Assembly: GCA_021787125.1 (NCBI GenBank)
Contig: JAJYMI010000089.1
Coordinates: 1-49,246, forward strand
Reading direction: 5' to 3'
DNA length: 49,246 nucleotides
Source of the DNA: Thermoplasmata archaeon
GTDB lineage: Archaea; Thermoplasmatota; Thermoplasmata; Thermoplasmatales; GCA-001856825
Part shown: positions 1-9,747 of the stretch, piece after piece
Layout of the letters: every line of letters starts with the position of its first letter
How positions within the stretch are numbered: the first letter of the stretch is position 1
Made by a program: the position numbers and the translations under genes
The notes under the pieces: generated by a model
What the model was told of the DNA's origin: nothing
Database searches by the model: none
What the model saw: the letters and a program-made list of their open reading frames with translations, nothing else

Positions 1-150
1 TTGTCCATCATCGACATAGTTCAGTCTGATCCCTCTGTCTATCGTAGCATTGATGACTGAGCCACCGTACATATCAGGAAATGGGGAGACATCTGTTCCC
101 CCCCCACTGAAGCTTATTCGATAGGGACACACAACGGAGATCTTCTTCAT
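1..150 (-). CDS. GHMP-family sugar kinase, N-terminal 50 aa only (runs off window start)
   Basis: Own translation of the reverse strand from ATG at 150: [50 protein letters not shown]. The [10 protein letters not shown]...GG.V.NATID pattern is typical of heptose/fucose-type GHMP kinases. Not in the ORF track. Confidence 0.8.
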   Translation of the reverse strand, partial: MKKISVVCPYRISFSGGGTDVSPFPDMYGGSVINATIDRGIRLNYVDDGQ

Positions 151-266
151 GCCGTACAATCATGAAGAAAACCAATCTTATTAATGGTGATGCAAGATCG
201 AAAGCCAAGGGAATGGCCTAGGTTCAAGAAGTTAAAATTAAAATCGGTCAATGAAATCCGTTCACT

Positions 267-1436
267 ATGAGAGTTCTGATACTTGGAGTCGACGGTTACA
301 TTGGCTGGACTCTGGCACAGAGGCTCGCTTCAAAGGGACACGACATTTATGGGGCAGATAACTTCTTCACGAGAAAAAGAGTCAAAGAGGTCGGATCTGA
401 ATCCGTCCTGCCAATACCTCCCATGGGCACGAGGCTCAAGAGGTTTGGCGACTTCTACCGGAAGGACATCAAGTTCTTCAGAGGGAACGTGGCAGACCCT
501 GATTTCATGTACCGCCTGTTTGAAGAGGTACGACCAGATGCAGTTTACCACCTGGCAGAACAGCGGTCCGCACCATACTCCATGATTGGTCTAAAACAGG
601 CCAACGAGACGATGGTCAGCAATCTGGTCAGCACAATCAATCTGGTATATGCAGCAAAGGACCTCAATCCCAATATCCACATAATAAAACTGGGCACCAT
701 GGGAGAATATGGGACTCCGAACATAGACATAACTGAGGGGTTCATGGAGATAGAGTTCCGGGGGAGGAAGGACACCGTGCCATTCCCGAGGAACGCAAGC
801 TCCTGGTATCACTGGACGAAGGTGCACGACTCCAACAACCTCATGTTTGCGAACAGGATTTGGAAACTGAAAATAACCGACGTTATGCAGGGGGTCGTGT
901 ATGGGACTGCAACAAAGGAAATTGAGAAATCACGACTCTACACCAGGTTCGATATAGATGAGGTGTGGGGGACGGCGCTGAATAGATTTGCAGCGCAGGC
1001 AGTGGCAGGTCTCCCTATTACTCCATATGGCAAAGGGAACCAGAAGAGGGGGTTCCTCTCGCTGGAAGACAGCATCACCTGTCTGAACTTGGCTCTGGAA
1101 AAACCGCCCAAAGATGGCGAATACAGGGTACTGAATCAGTTTGACCAGTACTATTCAGTGAACTTCCTGGCAGAAACTGTCAGCGAAGTGTTCAAGGACA
1201 TCTCCGGCAAGTCACCTGAGATCAAACATGTAGATAATCCCAGAGTGGAGGCGGAGGAACACTATTACAATCCAGACCACAAGAAACTGTACGATCTCGG
1301 TTACAGGCCATCTGGAGATTTGAGAAAGGATATCGGAAAAATAATCACTGACCTGCTGGATCACAAGGAGAAGTGCAAGGAACTGAAGAAGGTAATAATG
1401 CCCAGGACATTCTGGAGAAAGAGCTCAGGGCTCTGA
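267..1436 (+). CDS. UDP-sulfoquinovose synthase-like (SQD1/Agl3) NAD-dependent epimerase
   Basis: N-terminal GVDGYIGW Rossmann motif, TMGEYGTPNIDI, and SSWYHWTKVHDSNN (YxxxK) as in SQD1/SqdB/Agl3. Confidence 0.9.
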   Translation: MRVLILGVDGYIGWTLAQRLASKGHDIYGADNFFTRKRVKEVGSESVLPIPPMGTRLKRFGDFYRKDIKFFRGNVADPDFMYRLFEEVRPDAVYHLAEQRSAPYSMIGLKQANETMVSNLVSTINLVYAAKDLNPNIHIIKLGTMGEYGTPNIDITEGFMEIEFRGRKDTVPFPRNASSWYHWTKVHDSNNLMFANRIWKLKITDVMQGVVYGTATKEIEKSRLYTRFDIDEVWGTALNRFAAQAVAGLPITPYGKGNQKRGFLSLEDSITCLNLALEKPPKDGEYRVLNQFDQYYSVNFLAETVSEVFKDISGKSPEIKHVDNPRVEAEEHYYNPDHKKLYDLGYRPSGDLRKDIGKIITDLLDHKEKCKELKKVIMPRTFWRKSSGL

Positions 1437-2192
1437 ACCGCCACTTTGCCCTGACTCCTTGACCGCGTGTCTATAGGTCGCTTCGAGAACGAGTCTGTAA
1501 TCTTCTGCCCGACCGACGCTCACCCAGGAGCGGCTTGGCACTTCAATCGCTTCAAACTTTGTTCCTGATTTAATCGCTGCAGCTATTGCATCCGTCAACT
1601 CCGCCTTCCCGTCTTTGTAAGATATGAGGTCGAATATCTGGGGCGGCAGATAGTACAGAGCGCACAGCGCGTAATTGGATGGTGGATTCACTGGTTTTTC
1701 GACGACTGCTGTCACTTCCTTGAGGTCTCTTTCATCAGAAAGTACAGCAACACCGTACCTCCTCGGATTGTCCACTCTCATTACGAATAGCTTCCATTTT
1801 CCGTCGATCTCAGCACCTCTGAGTACCTCCCGGTATCTATCGATATCGAGAACCATTCCATCCCCTGCTGCCAGAAGAAATCCCTCACCCTCTGCGAACT
1901 CTCTCGCTGCAAGGACAGCATCTCCGAATCCCCTCCTCTCATTCTGGAAGTAGATTTTCACCGAGGGAAAGATTCTCCTCAGATAGTTTTGGGTTAGAGT
2001 ATCTGATGGGTCCAGAACGACTGCGATATCTTCGATTCCGATTTTCTCAAGTTTGGTCATGAGAACGTCGATTATCGGTCTCAATATGAGCGAGCCGCTC
2101 CTGAAATCATAGACGTTCAGGAGTTCCTTTCTTACCAGTCCATTCAGGCCCGACCTCTTTCCAAGACCCGCGGCCGTTATGATCGCCTTCAT
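1425..2192 (-). CDS. Sugar nucleotidyltransferase (NTP-hexose-1-phosphate nucleotidylyltransferase family)
   Basis: MKAIITAAGLGKRSG signature, LLAAGDGMV, EKPVNPPSNYA. Confidence 0.85.
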   Translation of the reverse strand: MKAIITAAGLGKRSGLNGLVRKELLNVYDFRSGSLILRPIIDVLMTKLEKIGIEDIAVVLDPSDTLTQNYLRRIFPSVKIYFQNERRGFGDAVLAAREFAEGEGFLLAAGDGMVLDIDRYREVLRGAEIDGKWKLFVMRVDNPRRYGVAVLSDERDLKEVTAVVEKPVNPPSNYALCALYYLPPQIFDLISYKDGKAELTDAIAAAIKSGTKFEAIEVPSRSWVSVGRAEDYRLVLEATYRHAVKESGQSGGSEP

Positions 2193-2323
2193 TTTCTAAA
2201 GAGGAAATGAGCAAATTGTATAAAACCTAAACTAGTCATTTCATAACGCGTGAGGTGAACACAACGAGCACCGTCATCTTTGATAATAGACTATATTTTA
2301 AACGGTGAAAGGATAGGGGTGAG

Positions 2324-3283
2324 GTGACATCATCATTCCTTCCCGTATCAGAGGTTGCCGGGGGAATTGTGATGCTGATTGTGAGTTCATTCATTCTCAC
2401 TCTCACGATAGAAGAAATTGGCAAGAGGGGGAAATTCACCGAAAGATTCACCGGAACTGTGATCAGCCCGATCTTCACTGCCATGCCAGAACTGGTCATA
2501 ATTATCATAGCCCTGGTACTGGTCGGAAAAGAGCCAGGCTCGGAGGTAGCCGCAGGGACGATAATAGGCGAACCGTTCATGGTTTCAGCAATAGGTTTTC
2601 CAGTAGTGGCCCTGACTCTTCTTTTGGTCAGAAGAAAGAGGAAGATAGAAGCCATCGACCCAATCCTGTCAAAGTCTCTCATATACTTCGGACTCGTCTT
2701 TCCGATAATGCTTATCCCGCTGTTCTTCGGTTTTGTGGCAGTAAGGATAACAGTTGCGGCCGTGTTAGTTCTTCTCTATTTGGTGTTCCTTCTGTTTGTG
2801 AAGGGAAAGGAGACGTTTGAAGAGGAAGCCACCTCTATCAGGATAAGGAATAGGGCGCTGTTATCATTGATTGTAGCATCCGGAGTCGTCCTCCTAATAG
2901 GCGGATCGACAATGCTCGTTCAAGGAATAGACAGTCTTTCTTTGCAGACCGGAATAAACCGGGAACTGATTACAATCCTGCTGGTCCCGATAGGCACAAT
3001 CGTTCCAGAAACAATGAATGCGATCATATGGGCCCTGAGGAGCAAGACGAGTCTCGCAATAGGAGCAATGGCTGGAGAGGAGATGTATTTTGCAACATTC
3101 TTCCCCGCACTAGGTATCCTGGCGAGCCAGTGGGTAGTAACTTTCAATGGTATCGTAGCCATACTGCTTACCTCTTCATTCTCTATAGCACTAGGTCTGA
3201 TCACTTATAGATTCAGGAATGCAGTTTATGTCTACGTAATCTATCTTGCATCTTTTCTGATATTTCTGTTGTTCATTTACTAA
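2324..3283 (+). CDS. Sodium/calcium exchanger (CaCA) family membrane protein, divergent
   Basis: About 10 hydrophobic segments; two alpha-repeat-like blocks (ISPIFTAMPELVIII...GTIIGEPF and IGTIVPETMNAII...GAMAGEEM). GTG start. Confidence 0.75.
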   Translation: MTSSFLPVSEVAGGIVMLIVSSFILTLTIEEIGKRGKFTERFTGTVISPIFTAMPELVIIIIALVLVGKEPGSEVAAGTIIGEPFMVSAIGFPVVALTLLLVRRKRKIEAIDPILSKSLIYFGLVFPIMLIPLFFGFVAVRITVAAVLVLLYLVFLLFVKGKETFEEEATSIRIRNRALLSLIVASGVVLLIGGSTMLVQGIDSLSLQTGINRELITILLVPIGTIVPETMNAIIWALRSKTSLAIGAMAGEEMYFATFFPALGILASQWVVTFNGIVAILLTSSFSIALGLITYRFRNAVYVYVIYLASFLIFLLFIY

Positions 3284-3343
3284 TTTTTGGGTAAATCCAA
3301 TAAAATAGGAAATGTTAAAATATTGTCCCTGACTAACGGAAAT

Positions 3344-4003
3344 ATGACCGACCTATCTGGATCATCGCTCTCGAATATAAAAGAGAGACTTCTGAATGGA
3401 TCCCCATTGATAGTTTACGATTTTGATGGCAGAGAAGAGGAGGCGGATATGGTATTTTACGCCGGGGCAGTGACCTGGAAATCGATCAACCAGCTGAGGA
3501 AGGATGCTGGAGGGCTCATATGTTACGTTACCGGAAGGGACGAAGCGGGCACGATCGGACTGAACTTCCTTACGGACGAGTGGAGGAAACATCCGGTTTA
3601 CCAGAACCTCATCAAGAAGCCCTCCTACGGTGACTACCCCTCGTTTATGATGTGGGTCAACCACGTTTCAGTCGGTACCGGAATCTCAGATTCTGACAGA
3701 GCAAACACGATAAGAGAACTTCACAATCTACTGACAGACCATGTACAAAACAAGGGAGAATACTTCCTGAAAAATTTCTATGCGCCAGGCCACGTTCCTG
3801 TGCTCGCGTCCAGAGGACTGGACGAGAGAAAAGGACACACAGAACTTGTATCACACATCGCAGATCTCGTGGGTCTTCCGAGGAGCATGGTCATAGCAGA
3901 AATGCTCGGAGACGGAAAGAGCCTGAAGAGAGCTGGAGCAGAAGAATACGCTTCTAGGAACAACCTGATATTTCTGGAAGGAAAAGAGATAATAAAGAGT
4001 TGA
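3344..4003 (+). CDS. ribB: 3,4-dihydroxy-2-butanone 4-phosphate synthase
   Basis: VYDFDGREEEADMVFYA, YVTGRDEAG, FYAPGHVPVLASRGLDERKGHTE. Track ORF starts at 3287 (TTG); ATG at 3344 is more plausible. Confidence 0.9.
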   Translation: MTDLSGSSLSNIKERLLNGSPLIVYDFDGREEEADMVFYAGAVTWKSINQLRKDAGGLICYVTGRDEAGTIGLNFLTDEWRKHPVYQNLIKKPSYGDYPSFMMWVNHVSVGTGISDSDRANTIRELHNLLTDHVQNKGEYFLKNFYAPGHVPVLASRGLDERKGHTELVSHIADLVGLPRSMVIAEMLGDGKSLKRAGAEEYASRNNLIFLEGKEIIKS

Positions 4004-4479
4004 GCAAGATGACGAAGTACGGAATCGTTGATACAACTTTCTCACGGGTGGATATGGGCAGGTTTGCATACGAAATTATACGGAAAGAAGACCCGGACGG
4101 AGAGATACTGCGATACACAGTTCCCGGCATAAAGGACATGCCCGTCGGAGCAACAAAGCTCTTTGAGCAGGGGTGTGAGGGTGTTATTACGCTTGGCTGG
4201 GTAGGGAAGACCAAGCTGGACAAGTACAGTTATCTCGCAACGAGCATCGGTCTGATTCAAGCACAATTGCTCGCCAAGAGGCACATAATGGACGTAACCA
4301 TACACGAGGATGAGGTGGAAGAATCCCAGCTGTTTGCGCTAGCAAAAGATAGGGCATCAAAGCACGCGGCAAACCTGGTGAAGCTGGTGAGAGATGGTGG
4401 GCGCTCTCTGTCGTCCATGGCCGGACAGGGATTGAGGCAAGGCTATAATAATGCAGGACAAATCCTGGGCGAGGATTAA
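4000..4479 (+). CDS. ribC: Archaeal riboflavin synthase
   Basis: [17 protein letters not shown]...[31 protein letters not shown]; followed directly by ribH. Confidence 0.88.
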   Translation: MSKMTKYGIVDTTFSRVDMGRFAYEIIRKEDPDGEILRYTVPGIKDMPVGATKLFEQGCEGVITLGWVGKTKLDKYSYLATSIGLIQAQLLAKRHIMDVTIHEDEVEESQLFALAKDRASKHAANLVKLVRDGGRSLSSMAGQGLRQGYNNAGQILGED

Positions 4480-4480
4480 C

Positions 4481-4891
4481 ATGCCAAGAATTGGACTAGT
4501 TGTTTCTGACTTCAACTACGACATAACGTCTCTAATGCACAAGAAGGCCGAGGAGCAATCCGAACTCCTGGGCTTTGAGCACGAGTCCATCAGGGTCCCA
4601 GGCGTCTTCGATATGCCGCTGGCGGTGAAGCTGCTTCTGAAGAAGAAGAGCATCGATGGAGTTGCTCTTATAGGGGCAGTGATAAAGGGGGAAACAAGGC
4701 ACGACGATCTTGTGATAAATCAATCGGTCAGAAAGATAGTCGACCTGTCCAACGAGTATGAGAAACCAGTCACGATAGGAATAATCGGACCCGGAGCTGA
4801 GCACGACCAGGCAGTGGCGAGGATTGAGGAATACTCTACAAGGGCTGTGGAATCTCTGGCAAAACTGCTAAAGGCATTCAAGAAGAACTGA
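4481..4891 (+). CDS. ribH: 6,7-dimethyl-8-ribityllumazine synthase
   Basis: [13 protein letters not shown]...[15 protein letters not shown]...[19 protein letters not shown]. Start taken at ATG 4481, after the ribC stop (track start 4451 overlaps). Confidence 0.92.
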   Translation: MPRIGLVVSDFNYDITSLMHKKAEEQSELLGFEHESIRVPGVFDMPLAVKLLLKKKSIDGVALIGAVIKGETRHDDLVINQSVRKIVDLSNEYEKPVTIGIIGPGAEHDQAVARIEEYSTRAVESLAKLLKAFKKN

Positions 4892-5049
4892 CAAACAAGC
4901 CTAGTGCGGACGAACCCTCCTCAAACAGAAATATTCTAGGTCTCAAACCCGCCCACCAATCAGCAGCCTATCTAAGATAGTCCTGATGCAGAGGAAAGAG
5001 ATCGATCAAATCGATCAGAACTGGAAGACAAAATTAAGAAATAAAAAAA

Positions 5050-6666
5050 TTAAGTTGCGACAGCTTCTAGGTCATATACCGCTATGTTGAACTGCCCATT
5101 TCCACCGTTAATTGACATGGGAACGTTGTTCACGAGAGCGTTTAGAACAAGACTGTTCGAAGATCCGACAGGATTCTCAAGACTTACACTGCCTGCAAAT
5201 AAGAACTCGCTGTTGTTGGCTGAAGTTACTTGGCTCGTCAGTACTCCATATAGTGACGATTCAAGTCCTGCAATAGCTAATACGTCAGAGGCTAGATTTG
5301 CCCATCCAGATACGGGCGACCATCCATCAGCTGCAGCTATTACGCCTATAAATGAAAGAGCCATTCCAAAGAGTGAGTTTATGTAAGGCCAGACGTTGCT
5401 TGCTGATGAGGTCATAGTGTCTTCTATGGAAGACCATGACGAATTTTCTCCATTATACATTGAGTAATTGCTTGTTCCTATATAGGAAGACGAAATGAGA
5501 TATCTCTGAAGGTTGTGAGGCTCCATCAGAGACCACGTTGATCCTTGGGTCAGGTTCATTGAACCCATTTTAAACTGATTGTTACTTTGTACGTTAAGAG
5601 AAGAAATTTCGCTCATGTAATTGTAATCGTTGGACGGCTGGTAGCCTCCTGCGGTGTAAACATATAGCCTGAACTGGTCTAAAGTGACGGACCCAACAGC
5701 ATAAATCATAATTGCATGTGGAGGATTCTCGCTTAGAGGAAGGGCGTTAAAACCGATTATCCTATCTGCCCATATCCCGTTGACATAAGGAGAAGTATAA
5801 GAACTATTGGACAGTACTGAATAGGAAACAGAGCTACTGTTGTCGTTTACTTGGCCAGGATGGAAGAAGGTCTCTTGGGTCGTGGATCCCAAGAAAATAC
5901 TTAGATCGATTAACTCGTTGTTGTTGGAGAGGATAGAATTGTTTGCCCACGCTAAAGGAATGGTTTCATTGCTGATGGACGTCGACTTGATCAGAGACCA
6001 GAAATTGCTGTGGTTTCCTCCTCCGATTCCCAGAGGTAGGTCATTCGTTCCCACAATTGCCGGCGACGTTGTGGGAGAAATGTAAACGTATCCCTTCATT
6101 GATGAAAGAGACGGGTGATCTTGGAATGTCAGGTTGCTTAGATGGTGGTATCCGTATATCTTAGTCACATTAAGGAAATTGCCTGTAGGTAGAACGTAGA
6201 ATGCAGGGTCGAACGATACTACCACTGACTGATAGGAAATCACAGTCGTTGAATTTTCAGTGTAGTAGTAAGAGACCTCTGCTACGAAGGACGTCATCGC
6301 TCCCAAGTTTCCAGTGTGCATAAAGTAGGACGTCCAGTTATCCGCAATAGAATAGAAACCGTAGGACAGGTTTGAGATAAGATCTCCCGTTGAGTTGGTT
6401 GTTCCATTGAAGAGAGGTGTGATGTTTGCGTAAGATTGCAACCCGGTGCTTACTGTGGGCGAGGGGTTTACGTAGATCTGAACAGACGCATAGAGAAACT
6501 GTACAGAAGTTTCGTTGAGACTTGAGGAGGTAGGAGCGACGGACAGCACAAGTCCAGGTCCCAATTCCCTAGAGGGCTGACTTGAAGAGTGTTCGTAAAG
6601 TCCTATTCCCAAAGACAGGGATGCAACCACCAAAATTGCAACTACGACTACTACCGTTCTATTCAC
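5050..6666 (-). CDS. Secreted/cell-surface protein, N-terminal hydrophobic anchor, many N-glycosylation sequons
   Basis: N-terminal TM VVVVVAILVVASLSLGIG followed by a Ser/Thr/Asn/Tyr-rich extracellular-type sequence; about 20 NxS/T motifs. Confidence 0.75.
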   Translation of the reverse strand: MNRTVVVVVAILVVASLSLGIGLYEHSSSQPSRELGPGLVLSVAPTSSSLNETSVQFLYASVQIYVNPSPTVSTGLQSYANITPLFNGTTNSTGDLISNLSYGFYSIADNWTSYFMHTGNLGAMTSFVAEVSYYYTENSTTVISYQSVVVSFDPAFYVLPTGNFLNVTKIYGYHHLSNLTFQDHPSLSSMKGYVYISPTTSPAIVGTNDLPLGIGGGNHSNFWSLIKSTSISNETIPLAWANNSILSNNNELIDLSIFLGSTTQETFFHPGQVNDNSSSVSYSVLSNSSYTSPYVNGIWADRIIGFNALPLSENPPHAIMIYAVGSVTLDQFRLYVYTAGGYQPSNDYNYMSEISSLNVQSNNQFKMGSMNLTQGSTWSLMEPHNLQRYLISSSYIGTSNYSMYNGENSSWSSIEDTMTSSASNVWPYINSLFGMALSFIGVIAAADGWSPVSGWANLASDVLAIAGLESSLYGVLTSQVTSANNSEFLFAGSVSLENPVGSSNSLVLNALVNNVPMSINGGNGQFNIAVYDLEAVAT

Positions 6667-6831
6667 AAATCAACTCTTGAATTCCGTTTAAAATTGTTTC
6701 GTAGCAAAAAAAAAACAAAATCGGGAGAATATTTTAACTAGACTGGGTAAGTTTGACTGGACCATTGTCTTTACCACAGATTTTAAGAATTAAGAATAAC
6801 AACTCGCTGAAATGCTGCTCCAATCAGAGTC

Positions 6832-7041
6832 CTAGACAATAATCACAACAATCCACAAGACCAAAAGCAGGTAAAGGATAGTATACATTATCCAGTGCTC
6901 TCTTTGAAACTTCAGATTAGCCCTGAAGACGGTATCCATACTCGTATCAAGGTTGTCATTATATATTTTCCATACGATCCCATAGTAGATGATCAGAACG
7001 ACCGTAACGAAAATCGATAGGGCTAGATTCATCCGATTCAT
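6832..7041 (-). CDS. Small two-TM membrane protein, unknown function
   Basis: Two hydrophobic helices (LALSIFVTVVLIIYYGIV; YTILYLLLVLWIVVIIV); no competing ORF. Confidence 0.55.
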   Translation of the reverse strand: MNRMNLALSIFVTVVLIIYYGIVWKIYNDNLDTSMDTVFRANLKFQREHWIMYTILYLLLVLWIVVIIV

Positions 7042-7160
7042 CGAGTCAATTTAAGAAAGAGATATAACGTCTTCTTAATGCCCTGAGGAATTTTTCAAGA
7101 GTTCAAAAAGCACCAGAAGTGGATAAGAACATTTTTTTAATTCAAGGCTATCTGAACTAA

Positions 7161-9713
7161 ATGCCATACGACTTCAAAGAGAGCGAAAAGAAGTGGAGCA
7201 ACTTCTGGGACGAAGAGCGGATATTCCAGTACAACTTCAATTCCAGTAAACCCACATACAGCATCGACACACCCCCCAGGTACGCCTCTGGCAAGATGCA
7301 CATAGGGCACGCGTTCCACTATTCTCACATAGACATGGTTGCGAAGTATCACAGGATAAAAGGAGAAGAGGTATTCTTTCCCCTCTGTTTTGATGTCAAC
7401 GGTATGCCGATAGAAGTCAACGTGGAGAAGAAGTACGGCATAAAGATGAGGGAGTACGATAGACAGAAGTTTGTCAAACTGTGTGAAGAGTTTGCTGAGG
7501 CAAACATCAATACGATGATCGGTCAGTTCAGATCTCTCGGCATAACCGCAGATCCCTCGCTTTACTTCAAGACGGACTCGGAGATGTACAGAAAGTACAC
7601 TCAGATATCTTTCATTAGGATGTATGAGAAAGGCCTCGCCTACAAGGGGAAGCATCCAGTCAACTGGTGTCCTCGCTGCGAAACCGCGATAGCGGAATCC
7701 GAGATCGTATACGAGGAGAGGGACGTTTTCCTCAACGACATTAAGTTCAAGGGGGACGATGTGGAGCTCGTTATCTCCACCACAAGACCCGAACTGATCC
7801 CTGCCTGCGTTGCCATCGCAGTCAACCCCAGGGACGAGCGGTACGCCGGTTCTGTGGGTAAGAAAGTCAGACTGCCTATATTTGGCAAGACGGTATCGGT
7901 CATAACAGACGAAGACGTCCTGACTGACTTTGGAACGGGTGCAGAGATGGTGTGTTCAGTAGGCGATAAAGCAGATCTGAAGATGATCTACAAGCACTCG
8001 CTGCCATTTCTCAAGAGCATCGATGAGCAGGGAAGATTGACAGAGATAGCTGGAATCTACACCGGTATCCCTGTGAAGGAAGCCAAGAAGAAGATTGTCG
8101 AAGACCTGAAACTGTCAGGGAACTTCGTTTCCAATAAGCAGATCAAGCAAAATGTTGGGACCTGCTGGCGCTGCGGGACACCGTTAGAATTCTTGCAGAA
8201 AGAACAGTGGTTCATCAAATCTATAGATTTCAAGAATGACCTCAAGAAATGGTCAGAGAAATTGGACTGGCACCCGCTTTTCATGAAGAAGAGACTGGAT
8301 GACTGGATTGACTCACTTTCCTGGGACTGGGTGGTTTCCAGGCAGAGATACTTCGCAACTCCCATTCCGGTCTGGGAATGTGAGAATGGCCACCCAGTCG
8401 TAGCCAAGGAAGAACAGTGCTACGTTGACCCACTGATCGATCCTGCACCTACCGCGGAGTGTCCAGTGTGTCACCTGCCGCTGAAGGGATCGGAGGAGGT
8501 ATTTGACACATGGATGGATTCTTCAATCTCACCTCTTTTTAATTCCTTCTATGTCCGTGACGAGAAACTGTTCTCAAATCTCTATCCAATGTCACTTCGT
8601 CCTCAGGGACAGGACATCATAAGGACATGGGCATATTACAGTCTGCTCAGGGGAAATCTGCTGACTGGAGAGAATCCCTGGAAGAACATAATGATAGATG
8701 GAAACATTATGGCACCAGATGGAAGACCTATGCACGCTTCGTGGGGAAACGTGGTGGATCCGAACCTGCTTCTCGACAAGTACGGCGCAGATGCATTCAG
8801 ATATTTCACAGCATCTTGTTCGCTGGGTGAAGATACGGCATTCAGGGAAAGGGACCTGATAAGGGGCCAGAGACTAATGAACAAGATATTCAACCTCGTG
8901 AGTTTCTTGGAATTCTATAGGGGGAAACAAACAGAAAAAGATGAGCTGCGGCCCGCAGATCACTGGATTATGAGACAAATGAATAGCACGATAGAACAGG
9001 TCGGAGAAGCAATGAACAATTTCGAATTCGATCGGGCTATCAGATCTGTGGAATCATTCATCTGGCACGATGTAGCAGATAACTACGTCGAGATCGTAAA
9101 GCATAGAATTAGTGGTTTCAAGACATATGAAACGATCTACCGGGTTCTGCTCACATCCATCACTCTGATGGCTCCTATCTTCCCATTTATCTCCGAGGAT
9201 TCATACCAGAGAATGTTCAGGGTCACTGAAGGGGAAAAGAGCATCTTCGACCTTCAATTCCCCAACAAGGTCTCGTTCAGTGAGGAGGAAGCAGCGAAGG
9301 GAGAGACCACCGTGGAAGCAATCTCTATGATGAGAGACCTGAAGGTGAAGGACAAGATCTCTCTTTCAGAGGAGATCGGGTCAGCATCCATTCTGACCTC
9401 TTCTGAAATAAGGCTCGATGAGGAAGATTTGCGCAGTACAATAAGGGCAGTGAATCTCTCTTTTGAGAAGGGGTCTGTGGAGGAGAGAATAGTATCAATA
9501 AAACTCACCCCAGAGATCTACACACTGCTGAGGGAGAACGCAGAAGTCTTCATTGGGAAGCTTAAGGAAGACCCGTCGCTTCTCGAAGAGCCAAATGTGG
9601 AGTTTGAAGGAAGGAAGATCGAAACAAGCCAAGTGATAGTGACGAGATCGTATTCCATTCAGGGAAGGAACGTGAACTGTGGAAATGGCTTCTGTGTTTC
9701 TATCTCAAAATGA
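7161..9713 (+). CDS. valS: Valyl-tRNA synthetase
   Basis: HIGH motif (ASGKMHIGHAF), CP1 editing domain (STTRPELIPACVAIAVNP), zinc ribbons CWRCG and CPVCH, SWDWVVSRQRYFATPIPVW. KMSKS position reads RPMHASWGN. Confidence 0.93.
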   Translation: MPYDFKESEKKWSNFWDEERIFQYNFNSSKPTYSIDTPPRYASGKMHIGHAFHYSHIDMVAKYHRIKGEEVFFPLCFDVNGMPIEVNVEKKYGIKMREYDRQKFVKLCEEFAEANINTMIGQFRSLGITADPSLYFKTDSEMYRKYTQISFIRMYEKGLAYKGKHPVNWCPRCETAIAESEIVYEERDVFLNDIKFKGDDVELVISTTRPELIPACVAIAVNPRDERYAGSVGKKVRLPIFGKTVSVITDEDVLTDFGTGAEMVCSVGDKADLKMIYKHSLPFLKSIDEQGRLTEIAGIYTGIPVKEAKKKIVEDLKLSGNFVSNKQIKQNVGTCWRCGTPLEFLQKEQWFIKSIDFKNDLKKWSEKLDWHPLFMKKRLDDWIDSLSWDWVVSRQRYFATPIPVWECENGHPVVAKEEQCYVDPLIDPAPTAECPVCHLPLKGSEEVFDTWMDSSISPLFNSFYVRDEKLFSNLYPMSLRPQGQDIIRTWAYYSLLRGNLLTGENPWKNIMIDGNIMAPDGRPMHASWGNVVDPNLLLDKYGADAFRYFTASCSLGEDTAFRERDLIRGQRLMNKIFNLVSFLEFYRGKQTEKDELRPADHWIMRQMNSTIEQVGEAMNNFEFDRAIRSVESFIWHDVADNYVEIVKHRISGFKTYETIYRVLLTSITLMAPIFPFISEDSYQRMFRVTEGEKSIFDLQFPNKVSFSEEEAAKGETTVEAISMMRDLKVKDKISLSEEIGSASILTSSEIRLDEEDLRSTIRAVNLSFEKGSVEERIVSIKLTPEIYTLLRENAEVFIGKLKEDPSLLEEPNVEFEGRKIETSQVIVTRSYSIQGRNVNCGNGFCVSISK

Positions 9714-9747
9714 CAAATGATTTATTTGAATAAAGGGTACCCATTCA

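Noticed and set aside
283-585. Overlapping +2/antisense ORFs inside long genes (e.g. 283-585, 330-551, 1675-1953, 2920-3204, 7137-7655 and many similar)
   Set aside because: They lie within strongly supported genes on another frame or strand, with compositionally odd translations and no recognisable motifs; typical shadow ORFs.
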